Assembly: GCA_020350085.1 (NCBI GenBank)
Contig: CP070706.1
Span: 3,439,064-3,453,680, forward strand
Length of the DNA stretch: 14,617 nucleotides
Direction: 5' to 3'
DNA from: Acidobacteriota bacterium
GTDB lineage: Bacteria > Acidobacteriota > Polarisedimenticolia > J045
Each line of letters starts with the position of its first letter. Position 1 is the stretch's first letter. Positions 8,100-13,828 of the stretch are shown piece after piece. The position numbers and the translations under genes are program-made. The notes below the pieces were generated by a model. It was not told the origin of the DNA and did no database searches. It saw nothing but the letters and a program-made list of their open reading frames with translations.

Positions 8100-8120
8100 T
8101 GGCCGGCGACATGCCGGCCA
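8100..8120 (-). repeat. GC-rich hairpin between deacetylase and aminotransferase genes
   Basis: TGGCCGGC - 5-base loop - GCCGGCCA is a perfect 8-base stem about 60-80 bases before the stop codon of the preceding deacetylase in plus coordinates, that is, downstream of its stop in transcription order. An outer pair CCGCTGG (8058-8064) and CCAGCGG (8130-8136) encloses it, and CGGATGGCC occurs twice (8051-8059, 8123-8131). No U-run follows on the transcribed strand, so it is not a textbook intrinsic terminator. It may act as a pause, attenuator or RNA-stability element between the two units. Confidence 0.45.
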
Positions 8121-8178
8121 AACGGATGGCCAGCGGGCAAATGCGGCGTATCGGCGGAAGGCTCATGAAGAATCCGCG

Positions 8179-9060
8179 TTATACGGGTGGAGGAGTCGAG
8201 TCGAAGGCGGCGACCAAGCGTTCCATGAACATCGCAGGAACACGTGTCATGTCGTCGTGAATCGCAACGCGAGGTATCCGCGTCCGATCGCCACCTGGTC
8301 GCCACCACCCGTGGCCAACGATGACGGAACCGCGGAATATGCTTCCAGCAATACGGCACACGGCAGCATCGTGGTCGCCGAAGGGGTAGGCAAAAAGGTC
8401 GCACGTCCGGCCGGTCAAGCTCTCCACCATTTCCTTCGAGCGCCGCATCTCCTCTTCCGCAGCCAGAGTGGAGATGTTCGTGAGTCGCGGATGGGACACG
8501 GTGTGTGCTCCGAATTCGATGCCGTAGCGCGCAAGTCTCCGTACGTCTGTCTCGCCCATGAACTCCGAGTCAGGTTGCCCACCGCCCTTGATGTAATCGC
8601 TCGTGAGAAAGATCGTCGCCGGTACCTCATGGCGCGCGAGAACTGGCCACGCCACGGTCATGTTGTCACGCCACCCGTCGTCGAACGTGATCACAGCCAT
8701 CGGAGCGTCGGACGGGCTGAGGGGAGCCTTGAGGACGGATCCGAGCGACGTCAAGTGAAATCGTCTCTTCAGAGCGGTTAGATGTGCCTCGAACGTCGAG
8801 CGAAAGACGAACATACCCGGCTCGATGCCTTCTGTGGGCGCTCTGTCTTCGAGAACTCGATGGTAGGTGAGAATCGCCACATGACCGTTAGCTTGCCGCA
8901 AGATTCGCTCGTGTGCGCCCGTGCGGTTTCGTTGCTCCGCAACCAGGCGATGCACGACGAGAGCAGCCCTGTCCCTCAGCAGGCCGATCCAGTCGCGGAC
9001 CCCGCGGCGCGACGGTCCAGCAGGCTCGACGCGATCCAGGGACGGCCGGGGAGTACTCAC
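8179..9060 (-). CDS. Polysaccharide deacetylase family protein (NodB domain)
   Basis: 293 residues from GTG 9060. The NodB homology domain of carbohydrate esterase family 4 is clear: HVAILTYHRV near 50, AVITFDDGWRDN near 120 with the paired catalytic/metal Asp, and FGAHTVSH near 185 with the two metal-binding His (HxxxH), followed by LFAYPFGDHD. By family it removes acetyl groups from N-acetyl sugars of the polymer or acts on a related carbohydrate. No signal peptide is obvious. The GTG overlaps the TGA of the upstream deacetylase (GTGA), so the two are co-translated. The frame is open upstream to 9621 but that part lies within the upstream gene and reads as arginine-rich nonsense. The gene ends in TAA. 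Confidence 0.87.
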   Translation of the reverse strand: MSTPRPSLDRVEPAGPSRRGVRDWIGLLRDRAALVVHRLVAEQRNRTGAHERILRQANGHVAILTYHRVLEDRAPTEGIEPGMFVFRSTFEAHLTALKRRFHLTSLGSVLKAPLSPSDAPMAVITFDDGWRDNMTVAWPVLARHEVPATIFLTSDYIKGGGQPDSEFMGETDVRRLARYGIEFGAHTVSHPRLTNISTLAAEEEMRRSKEMVESLTGRTCDLFAYPFGDHDAAVCRIAGSIFRGSVIVGHGWWRPGGDRTRIPRVAIHDDMTRVPAMFMERLVAAFDSTPPPV

Positions 9061-9983
9061 GACGTTCTGCCCGAGTCCCGCACCGGGGCAGGCGGCTGCG
9101 CCAGCGCGAATGTCGGCAGCGCCTTCGCTCCACCGAGATTCTCGAGGACCGCCGAGACCGAGCTGAAACGGAACTCCGAGAAGAGACGATTCAACTTCGG
9201 CCCCGTCGTCCCCAGGTTGACGCGGTGTCGCCACCGCGTAAGCACACCTCCCGGGAGCGCCGGCTGCCTCGAATCGAGTTCCCATGGATGGACGTAGAGC
9301 ATGACGGGTCGCTTCTCTCTTGCGTTTATCCAGCGAATCAGCCAACGCGTAAACAGCAGCGGATAGAGCCGCAGGTACCCACCGCCGCCAAAGGGAACGT
9401 TTACTCCGAGGAATCTCGCTGCGGCGGGAGGAAACTCGACGAAATGGGCCTGGTCGACGAGAGGCCGGTACGGCCACCGAGGAGCCCCGGCGAGCCCGTA
9501 GCGGTCGTGGCGGATCGGGTACACACTGCTGTCGACGTCGATGCCTTCTTCGGCGAGCACCTGTAAAGCCCAGAGACTTTCCGACGTGATCGAGAAGCTC
9601 GGCGCCCGGTACAGACGGCAACGCCTCCCTGCCGCGCTCTCGATCGCGTCCAGTGCCCGACGAAGATCGTCGCGAAACGCGCTGGGGTCCATTTCGTACG
9701 CCAAGCGATGCTCAGCGCTGTGGCAGCCCACCTCGTGCCCCGCATCGACGACTTCCTGCACGATCCCCGGGTACCGCTCGGCGATCCAACCAAGGAAGTA
9801 GAACGTCCCGATGACCCCGTGATGCGCCGCGATCTCTAGAATCTTCTCGAGACCGATTTCGAGTCGCGTCGGAATCCGAACCCAAGAGTCCCGGTCCACG
9901 TGCGCGGCGAAGCCCGATACCTGAAAGTACTCCTCGACGTCCACACTGAACGCGTTGACGATTCCCTCTGACGGCCGGGCCAT
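9057..9983 (-). CDS. XrtA-system type polysaccharide deacetylase
   Basis: 308 residues. The opening NAFSVDVEEYFQVSGF (about 10-25) is the hallmark of the deacetylase subfamily found in exosortase-A/PEP-CTERM polysaccharide loci. It is followed by GTFYFLGWIAERYP, GHEVGCHSAEH near 85 with the HxxxH metal pair, LYRAPSFSIT near 124, the VPFGGGGYLRLYP stretch, and YVHPWELD near 230, all typical of this subgroup with its extra C-terminal region. It should de-N-acetylate the polysaccharide. ATG 9983 is chosen because AAAGG lies 8 bases before it; ATG 9989 and GTG 10004 are possible. It is the first gene of a leftward unit, divergent from the split nucleotidyltransferase, and overlaps the next deacetylase by four bases. 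Confidence 0.9.
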   Translation of the reverse strand: MARPSEGIVNAFSVDVEEYFQVSGFAAHVDRDSWVRIPTRLEIGLEKILEIAAHHGVIGTFYFLGWIAERYPGIVQEVVDAGHEVGCHSAEHRLAYEMDPSAFRDDLRRALDAIESAAGRRCRLYRAPSFSITSESLWALQVLAEEGIDVDSSVYPIRHDRYGLAGAPRWPYRPLVDQAHFVEFPPAAARFLGVNVPFGGGGYLRLYPLLFTRWLIRWINAREKRPVMLYVHPWELDSRQPALPGGVLTRWRHRVNLGTTGPKLNRLFSEFRFSSVSAVLENLGGAKALPTFALAQPPAPVRDSGRTS

Positions 9984-10016
9984 CTTCATCGCCTTTGCTC
10001 GCACGGTCTGCCCGAC

Positions 10017-10044
10017 TTGACCGGGCCACCTGTTGAGATACGCT
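10017..10044 (+). promoter_or_regulatory. Possible sigma-70 promoter for the nucleotidyltransferase
   Basis: TTGACC (10017-10022), a 16-base spacer and TACGCT (10039-10044) lie in the spacer that separates the divergent deacetylase and nucleotidyltransferase genes, about 28 bases before GTG 10073. The -35 is good, the -10 poor. Confidence 0.3.
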
Positions 10045-10061
10045 CAGGCGATTCGTACCGT

Positions 10062-10069
10062 GAGGGGAG
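10062..10069 (+). promoter_or_regulatory. Ribosome binding site of the nucleotidyltransferase
   Basis: GAGGGGAG followed by ACC and then GTG 10073. It supports GTG as the true start of this plus-strand gene. Confidence 0.55.
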
Positions 10070-10072
10070 ACC

Positions 10073-10387
10073 GTGTCGGTCGTCGCCTTCGATGAACTCG
10101 TCCGCGTGCTGCGCCGGCCGCCCCAGCGTCTGCGGGAGTGGGAAATCGAGCGCGTGCTCCAGGAGGCGTATCGACAAAGAGTCGCGGGAATCGCCGCCCG
10201 CCGCCTCTTGGAGACCGACGACGGCAGCCTCGATTCCGAACAGTGTGCGACGCTCCGCGCAGTGATCGATTGGCACATCGACCGCACCCAGACCGTCGTT
10301 CTTGTGGCTCAGAAGATCGCTTCCGGTCTCTCTCGTCATCGTATCCCGTTTACTTTCGTGAAAGGTGCTGGCTTCTTGCTGCTTTAG
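10073..10387 (+). CDS. N-terminal part of a split nucleotidyltransferase family protein (NTP_transf_5-like)
   Basis: 104 residues from GTG 10073, preceded by GAGGGGAG. It is mostly helical (REWEIERVLQEAYRQRVAGIAARRLL...) and ends in PFTFVKGAGFLLL, the KG-containing helix that precedes the DxD metal site in the uncharacterised nucleotidyltransferase family PF14907. It stops at TAG 10385-10387, but the same frame carries on without loss of register into the next open segment, which supplies the expected DxD. From memory of the family, the spacing KGA...DxD equals that of intact members if the TAG counts as one residue. This is therefore half of one gene. It is the only plus-strand gene in the window and diverges from the deacetylase. 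Confidence 0.75.
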   Translation: MSVVAFDELVRVLRRPPQRLREWEIERVLQEAYRQRVAGIAARRLLETDDGSLDSEQCATLRAVIDWHIDRTQTVVLVAQKIASGLSRHRIPFTFVKGAGFLLL

Positions 10388-10396
10388 TGGACCGAG

Positions 10397-11302
10397 ATGC
10401 GCGAGCGATTCATTCGAGATCTCGACGTATTAATCCCGCCAGCGCAGTTCGACGTCACCGAGACAATCTTCAAGCAGCTCGGGTTTGTTCGCGACCCGCA
10501 ACCTCGCGGAGAGGAATTCTATCGCGACTGGCATTTTCACATGCCGTGGCGGACGCCTTCTGGACTTGTCGTCGAGCTGCACTGGGATCTGACTCGTCGT
10601 AGCGATCCATTTCATATCGATGTCCTGCCTCTCTGCAGATCTGTTCGTGAGGAACAAGTCAGCCATCACGAGCTCCCCGTGCATGAGCTTTCGGTCGCGT
10701 TGCTGCTTTCCTGCCTTCAGCTTTATCAGGAAAGCTTTCTTTTTCTCAATCGCTTCGTCGACATCGATTGGCTCGCTCGTCGCTCGAGCGAGGACGATTG
10801 GGACCGGCTGCGCGGCCTCGCAACTCGAGGCGGGATGAACACGCTGGTGTTCGCCGCTCTCGAGACTTCGCACCGGCTCTTCGACACGCCGATTCCGAAG
10901 CGTGTCAGAGACCGTCTCTCGCCCGGTCCCGTCACACGCGCGGTCGTTCGTTCGTTGGCGCTTCACCATCACGTCGCCCGACCGGTCCCGATCGAGGATC
11001 TCACCGCGGAGTGGCTCCCGCGCCTGTGGACCTGCCCGACCTTGGTGTCGCGGGTGTGCCTTCTCGCGCGTTTTCTCCGGCTTGACGACGGCTACTGGTG
11101 GGACATCTTCCACCGGCCACGACGCGAAGTCTCTCACGCAAACAGGTGGCGTGCCCGTGGCCGGCGACTGATGACTCTGCTGCAGGTCTTGCTGCGCCAT
11201 GTTCTTGGTCTTCGATCAGGACACCCGTCACCGCGCGGTCGGCTTCCACTCGGTGACACGTTTGCCGCGAAGAAACAGCGTCCAGGCAATGAGGGCCGAT
11301 AG
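10397..11302 (+). CDS. C-terminal part of a split nucleotidyltransferase family protein (NTP_transf_5-like)
   Basis: 301 residues from ATG 10397, which lies three codons after TAG 10385-10387 in the same frame. It opens with RERFIRDLDVLIPP, where DLD is the metal-binding DxD of the nucleotidyltransferase fold; then come HFHMPWRTPSGLVVELHWDLTRR (a third acidic residue region), a helical middle with ELSVALLLSCLQLYQ, and an Arg-rich tail. Without the preceding KG helix this piece alone would lack part of the nucleotide site. No good ribosome site precedes ATG 10397, so it would depend on reinitiation or read-through. Genes of this family occur near S24/S26 peptidases and PqqD-like proteins in polysaccharide and peptide-modification clusters. 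The 3' end runs 75 bases into the GT2 gene on the opposite strand. Confidence 0.78.
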   Translation: MRERFIRDLDVLIPPAQFDVTETIFKQLGFVRDPQPRGEEFYRDWHFHMPWRTPSGLVVELHWDLTRRSDPFHIDVLPLCRSVREEQVSHHELPVHELSVALLLSCLQLYQESFLFLNRFVDIDWLARRSSEDDWDRLRGLATRGGMNTLVFAALETSHRLFDTPIPKRVRDRLSPGPVTRAVVRSLALHHHVARPVPIEDLTAEWLPRLWTCPTLVSRVCLLARFLRLDDGYWWDIFHRPRREVSHANRWRARGRRLMTLLQVLLRHVLGLRSGHPSPRGRLPLGDTFAAKKQRPGNEGR

Positions 11303-12403
11303 GTTCGCTTCGGCCAGGTAACGAACGGCGCGCCCGAGCGCGCCGCGAGGAGGACGCCTGCGGAAGAGGACCAGGAAGGCATAGGCCAGCCCGGCAAGCT
11401 GTATGGCGAGCGCGATCTGGAACATCCGCGAGTCGGCGGCCAGGAACGCACTGCTGGCCAGCGCCAACAGCAGCGCAAACGCAACCGTCCAGCGCCCCAG
11501 CTTGTGCGACCAGAGTTGCCAGGCGAACACTCCGTAGCGAAACGGATTCAGCATCCTTCGCTCGCGATACAGCGTCGTCAATCCCCGGAGGATCGTGCGG
11601 ATCCGCCGTGCCCGTGAGGCTTGACCTGCCGGAATATCGGCGTAGTGCCCCACCGCTCGCTCCCAGCTCACGGCTCGCAGCCCTTTGCGAACGGCGACGA
11701 GGACGGAGCGAAAATCACTCGGGTCTCGCTCGGAGAAGTCCTCACAGATACTGCGACGCACAGCGAAGAAAGATCCGCTCAGCCCGACGATCGACCCGAC
11801 TTCTGACTCCAGCCGCCTCAGAGCCATCTCGTAGCGCACGTACAGGCCCTCGCCGGAGCTGCCGTCGTCGTCGTTGGCCACTCGATCGATCGAGCTCACG
11901 CACCCCACGGAGGCGTCGCTGAACGGCCGGACGATCTCACACAGCCCGGCCTGGTCGAGAAGCGTTCCCACATCGGTGAAAACGACGATCTCCCCTTGGA
12001 TGTGGTGGAGCGCTTCCCTTTGGGCCCCTTCCTTGCCTCCCCGCTGCTCGAGCCGTACGAGTCGCACTCCACAGGCGCCGTACTCCTCGCGTACGATTCG
12101 ATCCGTTCCGTCGTCGGAGCAATCATCGGCCACCACGATCTCGCGCAGTTCGACCGGGTAGCGTTGCCCAAGCACGTTCTCGAGCTTCCGTCGAATGCGG
12201 TCGGCACCATTATGAACGGTGATGATGACGCTGACGGTGGGACAGTGACCGGCGTCTGCCTCGATGGGGCGCCTTCTGATCCGTCGCAACAGCACGAGCG
12301 CGAGTGGATAGCCGAGGTATGCGTAGACAGCCCAAATGAAAGCGATCAAGAACAGCGCCAGTGCTATCGAATGACCGAACATCTCGCCACTCGTGGTGAA
12401 CAC
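11228..12403 (-). CDS. Glycosyltransferase family 2, membrane-anchored
   Basis: 391 residues. An N-terminal hydrophobic segment (about 13-40) precedes the GT-A domain: TVSVIITVHNG near 56-66, VVADDCSDDGTD near 90-101 (first nucleotide-binding Asp), GGKEGAQREAL, VVFTDVGT near 140 as the DxD-type site (second Asp replaced by Gly), SGSFFAVRR, and SDFRSVLVAVRKGLRAV. Two to three membrane segments close the protein, as in processive or lipid-linked GT2 enzymes such as those in XrtA loci. GTG 12403 is chosen over GTG 12427 because AGGGAG (12410-12415) sits six bases before it; ATG 12382 is also possible. It starts one base after the peptidase stop (TGA-C-GTG), so translation is probably coupled. 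Confidence 0.87.
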   Translation of the reverse strand: MFTTSGEMFGHSIALALFLIAFIWAVYAYLGYPLALVLLRRIRRRPIEADAGHCPTVSVIITVHNGADRIRRKLENVLGQRYPVELREIVVADDCSDDGTDRIVREEYGACGVRLVRLEQRGGKEGAQREALHHIQGEIVVFTDVGTLLDQAGLCEIVRPFSDASVGCVSSIDRVANDDDGSSGEGLYVRYEMALRRLESEVGSIVGLSGSFFAVRRSICEDFSERDPSDFRSVLVAVRKGLRAVSWERAVGHYADIPAGQASRARRIRTILRGLTTLYRERRMLNPFRYGVFAWQLWSHKLGRWTVAFALLLALASSAFLAADSRMFQIALAIQLAGLAYAFLVLFRRRPPRGALGRAVRYLAEANLSALIAWTLFLRGKRVTEWKPTAR

Positions 12404-12404
12404 G

Positions 12405-13067
12405 TCACGCTCCCTCGGACCCAGCACCCGGTCGCGGCCAAACGCATAGGGAAATGTAGGTGCGTGTCAGAGTACGCGCGAGTCGGTGTATCCATCGTGA
12501 ACCCTTTTTGCAGCAGAGAGACACGAGACCACGAGGGATGCTTTGCGCAGACCGAGTGTTCGTCAGTTGTCCGCCCTGCAGCCGCGTCGCGAGCCATTCG
12601 AGCCAGGCGATAGCCACTTGAACCACTCGTTGCCAGCCACGCGTCGGCCGAAGACGAGACCGCGGCTTCGCGACCTCCCTCACGCGTCCGATGACGGCGT
12701 CGAGGCTCACGGATCCCGCGACGAGGTTGCCGTCACCCTTCTCGACAAAACCGTCTGCTGGCTGACGTGTCCTGCCGATGATGCGGTGCAGGACGAGTTC
12801 ATTCTGGCGCTGAAACACGGCAATGTCCCCGATTCGGGCCTGGATCCCGCAAATCGCCTCGACCAGCACGCGGTCGCCAGGATCGATCATCGGCACCATG
12901 CTCCCCGTCTCCACGATGCCCCACTGCTCACCCGTGCGCTCCAAAAGCTCGACACGCATCTGGCGCAGCAGATCAGGCGTCAGCCTCGGACGGTGCCCAG
13001 TAGCCGATGCGTCGGTGGAGGATCTCGATCCGACGTCCGCGGGATCCGAAGCCGTCTTTTTCAGCAT
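12405..13067 (-). CDS. S24/S26 family (signal-peptidase-I-like) serine protease
   Basis: 220 residues from ATG 13067. The core reads IVETGSMVPMIDPGDRVLVE, the S26 signature with the nucleophile Ser in SMVPM, then IGDIAVFQRQNELVLHRIIGR, where His stands at the position of the general base, as in archaeal/SipW-type signal peptidases, instead of the bacterial Lys. VEKGDGN follows in the usual place. There is no N-terminal membrane anchor and no strong membrane segment elsewhere, so a soluble or peripherally bound enzyme is likely. The frame is open to GTG 13208 (GTGA overlap with the antiterminator), but the extra 47 residues look non-coding and GAGG precedes ATG 13067. Its substrate is unknown; maturation of a peptide or secreted protein linked to the polysaccharide locus is one possibility. 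Confidence 0.8.
   Translation of the reverse strand: MLKKTASDPADVGSRSSTDASATGHRPRLTPDLLRQMRVELLERTGEQWGIVETGSMVPMIDPGDRVLVEAICGIQARIGDIAVFQRQNELVLHRIIGRTRQPADGFVEKGDGNLVAGSVSLDAVIGRVREVAKPRSRLRPTRGWQRVVQVAIAWLEWLATRLQGGQLTNTRSAQSIPRGLVSLCCKKGSRWIHRLARTLTRTYISLCVWPRPGAGSEGA
12410..12415 (-). promoter_or_regulatory. Ribosome binding site deciding the GT2 start
   Basis: AGGGAG on the minus strand, then six bases to GTG 12403. It lies inside the last codons of the peptidase gene. Confidence 0.5.
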
Positions 13068-13204
13068 CAGCTCGTGCCTCAGATGAGCTCGGAGAAGAAT
13101 CGGTCGCGGCGGGCACCTGACGCAAGGCGAATGCTGCACAGCTCCGCCATCAACGGTCCGGTGCCATCTCGGAAGCCGTTCGGCATCAGTAACTTGCGCG
13201 AGCC

Positions 13205-13729
13205 TCACCGCGCGTTTGTAGCGTCGTCGAGGCCCAAGAGCTCCCGGGCCGGCAGCACGGCCCGGGTCGCACGCTCGAAGATCTCCAAGAGCACCGCGAC
13301 CCGTTCCTCGGGTCGCGTGACTGTGCCGTCGAGAACACCCTCCAGGCCAACCAGGGGGCCGTTCAGAACACGAACCCGCTGACCCGCGCGGAGAGCACGA
13401 CCGAAGGCGATCCGTCCCGTGCGGTCGGCCCTCGCCCGAATCTCGCGCACGATATTCCGGTCGATCGGTAGCGGGTTTTCTCCATCACCGAGAATCCGCT
13501 TCACTCCGTGCATCCAGCGCAGCACCGCCAAATCACCGCGTCCCACCGACAGCTGTGCGAAGAGGTAGCCAGGAAACAGCGGACCCAAGGCTCTTTGAAG
13601 TCTTCGCGGGCACGGTGTCTCGGCCAGCGGTAGGAACACTCGCCGTTGCAGATCCTCGACGCGCTCGCGTACGAAGAACTCCTTGCGCGGCTGCGTGTGA
13701 ACGACGAACCAGCCCCATTTCGCCCTCAT
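13205..13729 (-). CDS. NusG/RfaH-like transcription antitermination factor
   Basis: 174 residues from ATG 13729; GTG/ATG 13810 would add 27 Arg/Ser-rich residues. The NGN domain begins at once with WGWFVVHTQPRKEFFVRERV (about 5-24), then VFLPLAE and LFPGYLFAQL, the NGN core motif. The C-terminal KOW motif is GQRVRVLNGPLVGLEGVLDG near 117-136. Paralogues of NusG such as RfaH, LoaP and UpxY travel with elongating RNA polymerase and suppress termination in long polysaccharide operons, and a locus of this size is the expected target. It lies between the tyrosine kinase and the peptidase, not at the head of the locus as is more usual, and no strong ribosome site marks either start. Confidence 0.88.
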   Translation of the reverse strand: MRAKWGWFVVHTQPRKEFFVRERVEDLQRRVFLPLAETPCPRRLQRALGPLFPGYLFAQLSVGRGDLAVLRWMHGVKRILGDGENPLPIDRNIVREIRARADRTGRIAFGRALRAGQRVRVLNGPLVGLEGVLDGTVTRPEERVAVLLEIFERATRAVLPARELLGLDDATNAR

Positions 13730-13828
13730 GGCAGGCCGGCTGGATCGGTACGAGTGCCTCGCGCTCCGCTCGACACGCGAACCGTCCGCACCCCGGCGCT
13801 GAGTGCTCATGGCGCGCTCATCGGGCGT

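Noticed and set aside
8065..9566. Plus-strand frames of 238, 217 and 171 residues
   Set aside because: They are antisense to the two deacetylases, which have complete NodB motifs; the plus-strand products have none.
9061..9621. Long N-terminal extension of the second deacetylase
   Set aside because: It is the out-of-frame reading of the upstream deacetylase and is arginine-rich; GTG 9060 with a GTGA overlap explains the start. The same reasoning removes the extensions to 7203 and 4209 of two other genes.
10385..10387. Amber recoding (pyrrolysine or reassigned TAG) as the normal state
   Set aside because: The same gene and the methyltransferase both end in TAG, and no pyrrolysine genes are visible. 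Kept only as a remote option.
13465..13640. GGTAG motifs resembling ops on the plus strand
   Set aside because: They are on the strand opposite to transcription, inside the antiterminator coding sequence.
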